14,952 bases of DNA from an uncultured Selenomonadaceae bacterium (GCA_905236665.1 CAJONF010000095.1:1-14952); one strand, 5' to 3'; positions 1 through 8,426 are shown, numbered from the stretch's first letter. Notes: generated from the sequence alone by a model not told the origin. Made by a program: numbers and translations.

Positions 1-1895
1 GTCTTGGCAATTAATTTTTTCTCGTCCAAATCGCTATAATGAACGGCAGTCGCAGTTGTCGGTGCAGAAATTGTTCCCAGGCGCGTAGAAAAAATCGCGT
101 AGCCATAAAGAACGCCCGCTTTAACGTCGCTGTCGGTGAATTCCAAGCGGTCAGTATTCTCGATTAAAATTTCTCCGTCGCGATAAGTTTGCGGCACGCC
201 GTCGATTTTTTTTATCAGCGTGTAAGTCAAGCCCAGGTCGTTGGGAGCTTGCCAAGAGATATTGCAAATCAGATTTGAATCGGAAAAGCCTACGCCGGTT
301 GATTTCGCCTTGACAGAAATTTTGCTGATTGTCGAAGTCGGCACACTCGAATAATTTTCACGAAGCGTGGCAACAATCGCGGGCGGAGCTTTTGGCGGAA
401 TAAGTCTCAACCTGTCCTGCGCGGGCTTATAATCTTTAATCTTCCGCAAAATTTCTACACAGTCGCTAACAGCTTTTTCGGACGCGATTGACAGGCTCGG
501 TAATTTCTTTTCAGCCCATGCGAACAGCTCACGCTTTTTGAGTTCATTTGCAGTTTTGTTAATGCGCCATTCAATTTTCTTCAGATCGTTTGATTCAGGC
601 TTGAGAAGTTTTGCCTTCGCCAGAATTTTTATAATTTCCGCCGTGACAATGTGAACGTCCTCATCAGCATTGCGCGCCTGTTCCACAAGATCAAGCATTG
701 AATTCATTTCAGCAACGTAATCGGAAAATTTTTTCAGCTCGACAAGAGAGAATTCGCAAGCCGTGCAATGTTCAGCAGTTGCAGGAATTTTCTTGCCGCA
801 TTTTGGACACTCGACAAAAAAATTTTCGCCACAAATTTTACAATAGGCGCGTTCTGCCTCCTCACGAGTGCGGAAATTTTCAAACGCTGAGCAGTTCGCG
901 CAGGTCACACAAAAAAAATTTTCCGTAGCATCGCCCGTCGCCTCGTAAGGATTTTTCAGCAAGCCCGCCGCCTTGTTATACAGCGCGGCACTGAGTTCGT
1001 AAGTTAAAAAATTCGGGAAGGTACGCCGAATCCGATTTATGCAGTTGTCGGCAAAATAACTGTCACGTTTAAAAATTTCGGGCGCGACTTTTATCTTAGC
1101 AAAAAAATCTGCTAGTGTGGAAATTTTCAGCGAGTGGTCGTATTTAAAGCGGCTGTCATCACTGTTGAAAACTTGAGTCTGCGCGAGATTAAGCAGTGCT
1201 TTAATCGCTTGCCATTGCGGAATGGGCGCGGAAACTTCTTTAGCCTTGTCACGAAAAATTTCGCGCAATTCTTCGGTGGAATAATTAGTTCGATAAGCAT
1301 TCGGCGAATGCTCCGTTTGACCTTTGATATAAAAAGCCAGCTCGTAAAGGTCGTGAACTTTTGCCGACCACGGAAAATTTTTTTCATCGGGCACGGTTTG
1401 GAACGCCGCGAAATTTTTTGCAAGCTCTTCCATTACAGAATCAGTCAGGAAAAAATTATTCAACGTCGCCAAAATTTTCTGCGTCGTCTTGACAGGTTTT
1501 ATCTCAAAACCTTGCTCTTTATACGTCGCCTCAATCGTCGCTTGACTTAACCGCAACTTGTCGCGCACCTGCCGAATCTGCGATTGATTAACCTGCAACG
1601 TGCCGGACGTATCACCGCGCTGAATGTCAATGTAAAGCCGCAACTCCTCAACGCGCTGTTGCTTAAGCGATTCTGCCTCACGTTGACGAAAGCGCGGATT
1701 ATCAATCGTCAAGGCAATGTAGCCGTCCATTTGCAATTCCGCACGAATTTCTGCTAGGCGCGTCGGGTCAACGGTCGTGTTCTGCTCGGAAGTCAATCGC
1801 TTTTTCCAGTTGTCATAAGCGGCGCGGATTTTCTTAATGTTGTCGGGAGGATCGAATTCCAAGCCGAGCATTTCAAAAATATTTCGTTTAGCCAA
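1..1895 (-). CDS. Large zinc-ribbon protein with J-domain-like N terminus and fibronectin III-like tail (partial, C terminus off window)
   Basis: The frame stays open from a TTG at 1893-1895 to the left edge, giving 631 residues with no stop. The start follows an AGGAGG site with a 7-base spacer. The N terminus (NIFEMLGLEFDPP then IRAAYDNWKK) resembles helices I-II of a J domain, but no HPD motif follows, so it is probably not an active DnaJ-type co-chaperone. A long, mostly helical charged region follows. Residues 329-380 hold clustered zinc-ribbon cysteines: CVTCANC at 329-335, CKIC at 352-355, CPKC at 363-366 and CTAC at 377-380. The last visible 100 or so residues (SWQAPNDLGLTYTLIKK ... 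GYAIFSTRLG) look like a fibronectin type III fold. I recall similar uncharacterised proteins from Negativicutes but cannot name a function. There is no signal peptide, so it is probably cytoplasmic. The gene has its own promoter and stands apart from the kinase gene by a terminator. Confidence 0.8.
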   Translation of the reverse strand, partial: MAKRNIFEMLGLEFDPPDNIKKIRAAYDNWKKRLTSEQNTTVDPTRLAEIRAELQMDGYIALTIDNPRFRQREAESLKQQRVEELRLYIDIQRGDTSGTLQVNQSQIRQVRDKLRLSQATIEATYKEQGFEIKPVKTTQKILATLNNFFLTDSVMEELAKNFAAFQTVPDEKNFPWSAKVHDLYELAFYIKGQTEHSPNAYRTNYSTEELREIFRDKAKEVSAPIPQWQAIKALLNLAQTQVFNSDDSRFKYDHSLKISTLADFFAKIKVAPEIFKRDSYFADNCINRIRRTFPNFLTYELSAALYNKAAGLLKNPYEATGDATENFFCVTCANCSAFENFRTREEAERAYCKICGENFFVECPKCGKKIPATAEHCTACEFSLVELKKFSDYVAEMNSMLDLVEQARNADEDVHIVTAEIIKILAKAKLLKPESNDLKKIEWRINKTANELKKRELFAWAEKKLPSLSIASEKAVSDCVEILRKIKDYKPAQDRLRLIPPKAPPAIVATLRENYSSVPTSTISKISVKAKSTGVGFSDSNLICNISWQAPNDLGLTYTLIKKIDGVPQTYRDGEILIENTDRLEFTDSDVKAGVLYGYAIFSTRLGTISAPTTATAVHYSDLDEKKLIAK

Positions 1896-1902
1896 AATCT
1901 AT

Positions 1903-1908
1903 CCTCCT
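1903..1908 (-). promoter_or_regulatory. Ribosome binding site that fixes a TTG start
   Basis: On the minus strand AGGAGG lies 7 bases before TTG at 1895. No ATG or GTG in this frame is equally well placed, so translation of the zinc-ribbon protein very probably begins at TTG, giving MAKRNIFEML. Confidence 0.75.
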
Positions 1909-1923
1909 TTTCTGTTAGCGTTG

Positions 1924-1952
1924 ATATTATCAGAAATTCTTCATTTAAACAA
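1924..1952 (-). promoter_or_regulatory. Probable sigma-70-type promoter of the zinc-ribbon gene
   Basis: Read on the minus strand, TTGTTT (1947-1952) and TAATAT (1924-1929) are separated by 17 bases. Each hexamer fits its consensus only moderately. The predicted transcript starts about 20 bases before the AGGAGG site. The element lies directly downstream of the neighbouring kinase terminator, where a new promoter would be expected. Confidence 0.4.
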
Positions 1953-1967
1953 GACGCCGCCATAAAT

Positions 1968-2006
1968 AAAAAAAATCCCCCGCTATTTGGCAAAGGGAAG
2001 ATTTTT
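1968..2006 (-). terminator. Intrinsic terminator after the PAS hybrid kinase
   Basis: On the minus strand the arms AAAAATC-TTCCC (2006-1995) and GGGGGATTTTT (1981-1971) pair with a single bulged T and a GU closing pair. They are followed directly by a run of T ending at 1968. It starts about 10 bases after the stop codon of the kinase gene at 2016 and precedes the promoter of the next leftward gene. Confidence 0.7.
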
Positions 2007-2015
2007 GAAAAATTT

Positions 2016-5000
2016 TTAATCGCGAATGAATTCCTGCAAAACTTTATAAAGTTGTTCGGGGTCAGCGGGTTTAGTCAAGTGAGCATTCATGCCGGCTTTC
2101 AGCGAGCGTTGAACATCTTCATCAAAAGCATTAGCAGTCATGGCGATAATCGGAACAGTTTTTGCGTCGGGGTGATTAAGCTTGCGAATTTCTTCCGTAG
2201 CTTTTAACCCGTCCATAACCGGCATACGAATATCCATAAGCACGGCGTCATAAAATCCGGGCGGCGAGGCGGCAAATTTTTCTACGGCGATTTTTCCGTT
2301 TTCCGCGTGGTCAGAAATCATGCCGCGCATTTCCAAAATCATCATCATAATTTCCGCATTGACGGGCATATCTTCTGCGACAAGAATTTTTCTGCCTTCC
2401 AGTTCGACAACTTTCTTTTCGGGCAAAATTTGTTTCTTGCGGTTGAAAGCCTGTTGGAATTCGTAAAGCGCGTTGGTTGAGGCGAGCGGCTTAGCCATAA
2501 AAGTATCGACGCCGGCTTTTAAGGCTTCTTCTTCCACTTCGTACCAGTCATAAGCTGTGAGAACAATAACCGCTGTATCTTCGCCGAGAATTTCGCGGAT
2601 TTCGCGTGTAACTTGTATTCCGTCCTTTTCGGGCATGAGCCAATCGACAATGATTAAATTATAATCGTCGCGGCGAGCGTGGTGCAGTTTGATTAATTCC
2701 AGAGCCTCTTTGCCACCCGCGCAGGTATCAGACGAAATGCCGACTTCTTCCAGCACTGATTTTGCGTGTTCGCGAGCAAGCTCTTCATCGTCGATAATCA
2801 GCACTGAAAAATCTTGCGGGCGCATTTCGCTGGAATCAGCTGTTTCCACGCGAGCAGAATCTTTCAGCGGAACATTAACTACAAAAGTTGTGCCGACTCC
2901 CTTTTCCGAATCAACAGTTATTGAGCCGTTCATCATCTGCACGATATTTTTAGTAATGGCAAGACCCAATCCGGAGCCGCCGTATTTTGAAGTGGTGGTG
3001 TCATCTTCCTGGCTAAAGGGTTCAAAAATGCGCGGCAGATAATCTTTGCTCATGCCAACACCGGTATCCGCCACGGTGAAACGGAAATTTGATTCGCCGT
3101 TAAAATGCGCGGTACATTCAATCGTTAACTTAATTTCGCCGCCCACGTCCGTAAACTTAACCGCGTTGCCTAGAATATTAACTAAAACCTGTTCAAGCTT
3201 GGTATCGTCGCCGATATAATATTTGCCGATGTCGCCTTTCAGTTCGCAGTCATAAGTTAAACCTTTATCCTTGCATTGCCCGTCAATCAGCGTGTTAATT
3301 TGATAAACAAACGACGTGAAGGAAAATTCTTCGTTGCGGAAACTCATTCTGCCGCTCTCAATCCGGCTCATGTCCAGAATATCATTGATAATTGACAGGA
3401 GGTAACGTGCACTTGAACCGATTTTTTCCAGATAACTTTTAAGCATCGGCGTCAAATCTTTTTCGTGCAGGGCGATATTGTCCAAGCCGATAATGGCATT
3501 CATGGGCGTTCTAATCTCGTGGCTCATGCGGGAAAGGAACGCGGTTTTGGCAACGTTGGCTTGTTTTGCAACGGTTAAGGCTTCTTTAAGGCGGTTATTT
3601 TGTTGAATTTGTTTCTGCTGAATTTCGGTCGTGTCGCTTTTTAGCACGATAAAAAAATCTGCGCGGGGATCAATATTGTAGAAGTCCAAACGTTTATAAA
3701 AAATTTCCCCGCCGATATTGCACGCGATATTTACGACGTAAGGCTCGGAAATATTGAGCTTTTCTTTAATCGTCGAGAGTTGGAGCGCGTCTTTAGCATT
3801 TTTCTTAGAATTATCGTCGCCATCGAGCACGGGGAAAACTTGATTTTTTAAATATTCGTCATAAAAACCTTCGCGGGTGTGTGGAAAAATTGAGCCTTTT
3901 TCGATAAGCGAAGAATCGCCTACAACCACGCTGTATTTTTTGTTGGAAAGGTAAGCAACCATATCGAATTGCCGCGCCAAAATTTTATCAAGCAGTGTGC
4001 CTTCGACTTTCTCCTTGCCGGCTTCCTGTTCAGCAATAAAAATTATGATGTCGTTTGAAATGGGGTGGCGCGTGAAGACTGCACGGTAATTCACGTAACA
4101 ATAGTTTCCACTTTTGCGCCGCGAAAAGAAATATCTTGAGAAATGTGTTTCGCCGCGCAGGAATTGAGCTTTAATATTTTCAGCGTTAAAAGCTAAAAGA
4201 AAAGTTTCGCGCTCCTCGTCAATCGGATAATTTTTTGCGCGAAGATTTATCAAATCAGAATAGGTGCGAATCGGCGAATCGGTCGGGAATAAATCTTTGC
4301 CCTGAAGATCCTCTATCGTATTGCGCGTGATGTTTGCACGAATAATTGAAAGCGTCCGCTCGTTTGCACGATAAAAATTTTCGCCAATCGCCATGTACGT
4401 CGTCTGCAAACGTCGCTCGTAAATTTTAACGGGCGTCACGTCAAAAAAAGAACAATAAATATAGCGTTCGCCGAAATCGTCAAAGAATGTGCAATTCATG
4501 TTGCACCAGATAACGTCGCCTTTAGCGGTGATTTGTCGAACGATTAAATCTTTTGTACCGTCTTCAGAAACGCGGCGGCGTAGCATACGTCTGACGGCTT
4601 GCACGTCGTCGGCGTGTATGAAAGCGGCGGCACCGTTCCTGCTTATCCGGTTGAACGCGTCCTTAGCAGAACAGCTCATTAATTTGCCGAAACTTTTTGA
4701 CACGAAAACAACCGCCATTTGCCCATCAGATTTTTCATGCAAAAGAATTGCGGCGGCTTCCATTTTTCTAATCGAACGCAGAAAATGATTCCGCGCAAAT
4801 TTTTTATCATAGTCCGCAATGTCTGTTAGAATAAAACCAACGTAAGGTTCGGGCAAATCGTTCAAGGGCGTTGGTAAAATTTTTTCACCGAATAAATTAT
4901 TTTCGTCAACGAGCTCGCTGACAAAATTTCTCTTCTTGCCCAAGCTACGCCAAAGATTTGCAAACGGTTCATTGCCGAAGACAATACGATAATCGCGCCT

Positions 5001-5093
5001 GGAACCGTCCGCATTTAAAACGGGCTTGCAAATAATTATGCTGATTGGCATTTCGTCAAACTTCGTTGTGTCAAACGGCAATGGATTTTTCAT
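2016..5093 (-). CDS. Soluble hybrid sensor histidine kinase (PAS modules, HisKA, HATPase, two receiver domains)
   Basis: A 1025-residue protein without a signal peptide or membrane segment, hence cytoplasmic. Roughly the first 500 residues look like several tandem PAS modules (about 14-100, 110-220, 230-370 and 375-490; limits inferred), the second containing a typical DVIWCNMN...FFDVT stretch. HisKA carries the H-box SHEIRTPMN with H525 as the autophosphorylated residue. The HATPase has an N-box (NILGNAVKFTD), DTGVGM and GGSGLGLAI. Receiver 1 has IIDDEE, phosphoacceptor D817 in VDWLMP and the AKP lysine; receiver 2 has AEDMP, D954 in MDIRMP and TKP. All catalytic residues appear present, so phosphate should pass H525 to a receiver and on to an HPt partner not encoded here. 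The start has an AGGAAGGAG site close upstream. A promoter lies in the 96-base gap after the lipoprotein gene, though readthrough from that operon is also possible. Its ligand is unknown. Confidence 0.93.
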   Translation of the reverse strand: MKNPLPFDTTKFDEMPISIIICKPVLNADGSRRDYRIVFGNEPFANLWRSLGKKRNFVSELVDENNLFGEKILPTPLNDLPEPYVGFILTDIADYDKKFARNHFLRSIRKMEAAAILLHEKSDGQMAVVFVSKSFGKLMSCSAKDAFNRISRNGAAAFIHADDVQAVRRMLRRRVSEDGTKDLIVRQITAKGDVIWCNMNCTFFDDFGERYIYCSFFDVTPVKIYERRLQTTYMAIGENFYRANERTLSIIRANITRNTIEDLQGKDLFPTDSPIRTYSDLINLRAKNYPIDEERETFLLAFNAENIKAQFLRGETHFSRYFFSRRKSGNYCYVNYRAVFTRHPISNDIIIFIAEQEAGKEKVEGTLLDKILARQFDMVAYLSNKKYSVVVGDSSLIEKGSIFPHTREGFYDEYLKNQVFPVLDGDDNSKKNAKDALQLSTIKEKLNISEPYVVNIACNIGGEIFYKRLDFYNIDPRADFFIVLKSDTTEIQQKQIQQNNRLKEALTVAKQANVAKTAFLSRMSHEIRTPMNAIIGLDNIALHEKDLTPMLKSYLEKIGSSARYLLSIINDILDMSRIESGRMSFRNEEFSFTSFVYQINTLIDGQCKDKGLTYDCELKGDIGKYYIGDDTKLEQVLVNILGNAVKFTDVGGEIKLTIECTAHFNGESNFRFTVADTGVGMSKDYLPRIFEPFSQEDDTTTSKYGGSGLGLAITKNIVQMMNGSITVDSEKGVGTTFVVNVPLKDSARVETADSSEMRPQDFSVLIIDDEELAREHAKSVLEEVGISSDTCAGGKEALELIKLHHARRDDYNLIIVDWLMPEKDGIQVTREIREILGEDTAVIVLTAYDWYEVEEEALKAGVDTFMAKPLASTNALYEFQQAFNRKKQILPEKKVVELEGRKILVAEDMPVNAEIMMMILEMRGMISDHAENGKIAVEKFAASPPGFYDAVLMDIRMPVMDGLKATEEIRKLNHPDAKTVPIIAMTANAFDEDVQRSLKAGMNAHLTKPADPEQLYKVLQEFIRD

Positions 5094-5128
5094 GGCTCCT
5101 TCCTCGCTCTCAAAAAAATTTAAGGATT

Positions 5129-5147
5129 AAGATTCTCCTTGAATCTT
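5129..5147 (-). other. Hairpin in the 5' leader of the PAS kinase gene
   Basis: AAGATTC and GAATCTT form a perfect 7-base-pair stem with a 5-base loop (AAGGA in the minus-strand RNA). The loop AAGGA can instead pair with TCCTT about 10 bases downstream, so two exclusive folds exist in the short leader between the promoter and the ATG. No long T run directly follows, so it is not a convincing terminator. A regulatory role is only inferred. Confidence 0.4.
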
Positions 5148-5153
5148 GCCGCT

Positions 5154-5182
5154 ATTATAGCAGGTATTTTCGTTTTTGTAGA
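5154..5182 (-). promoter_or_regulatory. Promoter of the PAS hybrid kinase gene
   Basis: On the minus strand a perfect TATAAT (5154-5159) is preceded by TCTACA (5177-5182, four of six consensus bases) with a 17-base spacer. Predicted transcription begins about 55 bases before the ATG at 5093. It lies between the lipoprotein stop and the kinase start, so the kinase can be expressed separately from the upstream cassette. Confidence 0.6.
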
Positions 5183-5189
5183 AAAATTT

Positions 5190-6005
5190 TTATGGCATTG
5201 TTAAAGAAATTATATCGGCGTCTGTAAAGGTGACGGGAGCAAGAATCATATACGCTGAAATTATTATCAGCGCAATGAACAATCCCGCAAAGACATTGCG
5301 TTTAAAAGTCATGCTCGCCGAAATAATTTCGCTCATCTCGGCTTTTCGTTTCACATGGAAAAAAATTCCCGCCGCCAACATTAACAGCCCGATAAATCCC
5401 GTGAAGAAAATTTTTTCGCGGTGCCAGATTTTAAATTGCGCGTGCATATGTTTTTCACCGCCGCCAATCATCGTTGCCGCCAAGTTCCACGTTAAAATTT
5501 TGTTCGCCGCGTCAAATTTATCAGCGTTGTGATTATCCGCAGAATAAGGCAATTCAATAACTAAATCGAACGTCACCTGCGACAACATACTTTGCACAGC
5601 GGCAGTTTCACTCGGTGAAAAATTTTTATCGACCGAAGAAATTAAATCGAAATTATACGCGTCGAAGAACCAGCCGCACTTTTGCTGAATACCTTTGCAT
5701 TTGCCAGAGTGTGTGGCGTAAAGCGTAGCACTGTCAGCCGCGAAAGCCTCAATGCTCGGATAATTCATGCGAACTTCATAGCCGCTCATGTTATTTTCCA
5801 CGACGGGCGAAATTTCTGCGTTAGGTTTATTAGTGAAACTGTTTTTGAACGATTCGATTGATTCAGCGATAAGCGGCACGCCGATTAATTTATTGCGCAT
5901 GAAAACTTTTCCGTCGTCGGTGATGATTAAATTTGAGCCGCCTTGAAAACAGCCCGTGCAAATCAGACAGAAAAAAATCAGCAATGCGTAATGAAAAAGT
6001 TTCAT
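5190..6005 (-). CDS. Membrane-anchored lipoprotein, LppM/DUF3153-like
   Basis: A 271-residue protein. The N terminus is a short signal sequence ending in LICTGC, so C19 is a likely lipidation site, though the -3 residue is Cys rather than the usual Leu. The exported part (about 20-195) contains LIITDDGKVFMRN near the start and SADNHNADKF...ILTWNL near the end. This pattern resembles the LppM/DUF3153 group of envelope proteins of unknown function; the match is from memory. Two C-terminal hydrophobic segments (about 199-217 and 238-257) are joined by a basic loop. The ATG lies 3 bases after the radical SAM stop codon, and its AGGAG site sits inside the end of that gene, which implies translational coupling. 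No intrinsic terminator is visible after its stop. Function unknown; an envelope partner of the upstream enzymes is an inference from context. Confidence 0.72.
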   Translation of the reverse strand: MKLFHYALLIFFCLICTGCFQGGSNLIITDDGKVFMRNKLIGVPLIAESIESFKNSFTNKPNAEISPVVENNMSGYEVRMNYPSIEAFAADSATLYATHSGKCKGIQQKCGWFFDAYNFDLISSVDKNFSPSETAAVQSMLSQVTFDLVIELPYSADNHNADKFDAANKILTWNLAATMIGGGEKHMHAQFKIWHREKIFFTGFIGLLMLAAGIFFHVKRKAEMSEIISASMTFKRNVFAGLFIALIIISAYMILAPVTFTDADIISLTMP

Positions 6006-6008
6006 CTC

Positions 6009-7664
6009 TTAACTCCTAAACCTGTCCACGTTGTATTTCGTAATGGATTCAACCGGCGATTTAACAGAATTCATCGGACAACAAACTTGACAGCCGCGGA
6101 AATCATCGCGCAAAATTCTGTAGCGGGCGAAGGCGTATTCAAAAGAATTCAAAGTTTTATCCCAATCCACGAATTCTTTACCGTCCGCGTCGTGCTGAAT
6201 AAAATTTTTTAAGTTCAGCGTCGGCTCGAACCAACAGCAAAAATCCATTCTGCCATCTGGATACAAATCAATTTCGTTCCACGGCGCAAAACAAATTTCC
6301 CGGTCAGTCTCCTGCTTTAAATGCAACGTGGGCGCAATGTCATCAACCAGCGAAAATTCAATTTTACCTGCGGCGCGGCGAAATTCATTACGCTTTTTCC
6401 ACTCGTCCAAAACACAGCGACCTTCGGCAAGTTTTAAAATATTTTCGTACTTGGAATTTAATTCGGCGATTGGAATTGATTCAACTGCCTGTTGCAAGTC
6501 ATAAGCTTCGCCGGAAGGAACCCATAGCCGGCAATAGATAATAATTTTCTCAGCGAGCACGCGCTCCAATTCCATTAAAGTTTTCATGGCGGGGCGTGCA
6601 ACAGCGGGATTAGTAAAAAATTCGCCGGTCATGTCGTTTTCTGTGTAGTCAAAGAAAAAAACTATAAAGCCCGCGTGCAACCGCAACGCCAGCTCCACAA
6701 AATCTAAAATATCGTTGGCGTTATCTTTATTGATAACCATAGACAAATCCGGCGCAAAACAAATTTTATCTTCAGCCTCAAGTTTGGCGAGATAATTTTT
6801 TATGTTGCGAATCATCAGCGGGAACATTTTTTTAGCCGTGGCTGAATCATCGCCGTCCCAACAGCTTTTTGCAAAAATTTCGGCGGTTGAGGCGTTGATA
6901 GAAAAATGAGTTTTGAACAGATTTTTTAGCGCGAGCTGCTGAAATTTTTCGTTAAAAGCAATGCCGTTCGATTCGGTCATCAAAGTTATCTGCGGAAAAT
7001 TTTCGCTCATGAACTTCATGTAGTTATAACTTTCCTTAGCAAAAAACGCATCGCCACCGGTAATCAGCACCACGCCGATTTTATCATAAATCGGGCGGCA
7101 AAGTTCGTAATACCACGCGGGATTCATTGCGTGATTTTTTTCTTCGCCGAAAGTGCAGCGCACACCGCAATATCTGCATTTGGCGTTGCAAGCGTTTGTA
7201 ATTCTGATTCGCAAAAGCCCGTTGTGAAGTTCAGTTTTACATTCGGGGTGTCGCTCCAAAATTTTTGGCAAAACCTGTTCAATCTCCGCACGATAACGAT
7301 TTTCTTTAAAGCCGAATTTTTCAAAGTGCAAAAGCGGATTCATATCGCCCGCCGCCACGTCGGGATTTTTTTTCAGATAATCTGCTGTCGAAAAAAAAGG
7401 CGAGGGGTTCTTGCCTTCCCGCCAACCGATTTTTAAATAATGATTCGCCGCGTCAAGATATTTTCCGAAACCGTAAGTTTTGCAATACCATTCGCCGTCG
7501 AACAGCAGAGAATTCTCTATAAATTTTTTATCGTCCGAAATTATTTGCGGTTGTGGTTTAAATTCTGTCGGCGGTTTAATTTCCACTGGCGGTTCCGTTT
7601 TAATTTCAACTTCCGGCGGCGGTAAATCTTTTTTTCTGTTAAAGAGTTTGTCAAAAAGTTTCAT
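6009..7664 (-). CDS. Radical SAM protein with SPASM-like C terminus and N-terminal polysaccharide-locus-type repeats
   Basis: A 551-residue protein in four parts. Residues 13-40 are a Pro/Lys/Glu-rich linker. Residues 47-122 hold two related repeats (YLKIGWREGKNPSPFF; DYLKKNPDVA...NPLLHFEKFG) of a kind I associate with glycosyltransferase and surface-polysaccharide proteins. Next comes a radical SAM core with C159-x3-C163-x2-C166 in CNAKCRYC for the SAM-binding 4Fe-4S cluster, an extra C170, and the glycine motif TGGD at 202-205. The C terminus has C458 in CFAPW, C476-C477, C525 and C528-C529, a pattern fitting SPASM/twitch-type auxiliary clusters. Substrate unknown; no RiPP precursor gene is obvious nearby. 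I chose ATG 7664 (AGGATGG upstream, about 9-base spacer) over the TTG immediately before it. It overlaps the amidohydrolase gene by 14 bases and is followed 3 bases later by the lipoprotein gene, so the three are probably made together. Confidence 0.88.
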   Translation of the reverse strand: MKLFDKLFNRKKDLPPPEVEIKTEPPVEIKPPTEFKPQPQIISDDKKFIENSLLFDGEWYCKTYGFGKYLDAANHYLKIGWREGKNPSPFFSTADYLKKNPDVAAGDMNPLLHFEKFGFKENRYRAEIEQVLPKILERHPECKTELHNGLLRIRITNACNAKCRYCGVRCTFGEEKNHAMNPAWYYELCRPIYDKIGVVLITGGDAFFAKESYNYMKFMSENFPQITLMTESNGIAFNEKFQQLALKNLFKTHFSINASTAEIFAKSCWDGDDSATAKKMFPLMIRNIKNYLAKLEAEDKICFAPDLSMVINKDNANDILDFVELALRLHAGFIVFFFDYTENDMTGEFFTNPAVARPAMKTLMELERVLAEKIIIYCRLWVPSGEAYDLQQAVESIPIAELNSKYENILKLAEGRCVLDEWKKRNEFRRAAGKIEFSLVDDIAPTLHLKQETDREICFAPWNEIDLYPDGRMDFCCWFEPTLNLKNFIQHDADGKEFVDWDKTLNSFEYAFARYRILRDDFRGCQVCCPMNSVKSPVESITKYNVDRFRS

Positions 7665-8418
7665 CAATATCCATCCTATCGATGCTCAAATTTCTATCGG
7701 CAAGAAGATTCATTTCACCGATAACCTCCACCCGTTCGCGCAGATTAATTTCTGCTGTCAAAATTTCTTCACCGCGCCCGCTCTCAATCAAAATTTCTCC
7801 GCGAGGATTTATAATCTCAGATTTGCCCGAACTGTTCGCGAATACGATAAATATTTGATTCTCAATAGCCCGCGCCTTAGTCAAAATCTGTCGGGGAATC
7901 AAACGTTTCAAACTCCACGCGGCAGGAATAAAAATAATTTCCGCGCCAATCAACGCAATCTTTCTAAAAAATTCTGGGAAACGCAAATCGTAACAAATCG
8001 CCAAGCCACATTTCACGCCGTCGAGTTCAACTACAGAAATTTTTTCGCCCGCGCTGAAAACTTTATCTTCCTCTGCAAAGCTGAACAGGTGAGTTTTATC
8101 ATAAGCCGTGATAATTTTTCCAAGACGATTGGCAACGAGACAGCGATTAAAAATTTTTCCGCCGCTTTCGACGATAACCGAGCCGCCGATTATATTCACA
8201 GAAAATTTTTCAGCCGCCGCGCAGAGAAAATTTTTGGTTCGTTCGCCGTCAATGTCAGCAAAATTTTTTACAGGCGTGGGATAATAACCCGTTGACCAAA
8301 GTTCCGGCAAAAGTATCACGTCAGAATTTTTTGCCGCCGCGATTAGTCTTTCAGCTGTGGAAAAATTTTCGTCAACAGAACCGAGCTTAGATTTAAATTG
8401 TGCGATTGAAATTTTCAT
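7651..8418 (-). CDS. Nitrilase-superfamily amidohydrolase (omega-amidase/Nit2-like)
   Basis: A 255-residue carbon-nitrogen hydrolase with the full Glu-Lys-Cys triad: E39 in LLPELWSTGY, K108 in YDKTHLF and C142 in ICYDLRFPE. The PELW...GY and CYDLRFPE signatures are closest to the omega-amidase/YafV/MtnU branch, which deaminates alpha-keto acid amides such as 2-oxoglutaramate; the true substrate cannot be read from sequence. No signal peptide, so cytoplasmic. I prefer ATG 8418 because family members begin MKISIAQ and because GAAGTGAT lies 7 bases upstream. A GTG at 8428-8430 overlapping the kinase stop would add four residues (MIKP) and cannot be excluded. The gene lies 8 bases after the Cache kinase stop and its end overlaps the radical SAM start by 14 bases, marking it as part of one operon. 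Confidence 0.88.
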   Translation of the reverse strand: MKISIAQFKSKLGSVDENFSTAERLIAAAKNSDVILLPELWSTGYYPTPVKNFADIDGERTKNFLCAAAEKFSVNIIGGSVIVESGGKIFNRCLVANRLGKIITAYDKTHLFSFAEEDKVFSAGEKISVVELDGVKCGLAICYDLRFPEFFRKIALIGAEIIFIPAAWSLKRLIPRQILTKARAIENQIFIVFANSSGKSEIINPRGEILIESGRGEEILTAEINLRERVEVIGEMNLLADRNLSIDRMDIDETF

Positions 8419-8426
8419 AGGCTTTA

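Noticed and set aside
1134..1550. Plus-strand 138-codon frame and a minus-strand 98-codon frame at 1127-1423
   Set aside because: Both are other-frame or antisense shadows of the zinc-ribbon gene; neither has a ribosome binding site.
1793..1993. Minus-strand 66-codon frame overlapping the start of the zinc-ribbon gene
   Set aside because: It overlaps the true gene in another frame, starts upstream of the predicted promoter in the terminator region, and has no family resemblance.
7480..8295. Plus-strand open frame of 271 codons opposite the amidohydrolase/radical SAM junction
   Set aside because: It lies wholly antisense to two well-supported genes, has no good ribosome binding site, and its composition (many F, N, R, S) is what the complement of AAA/TTT/GAA-rich codons gives.
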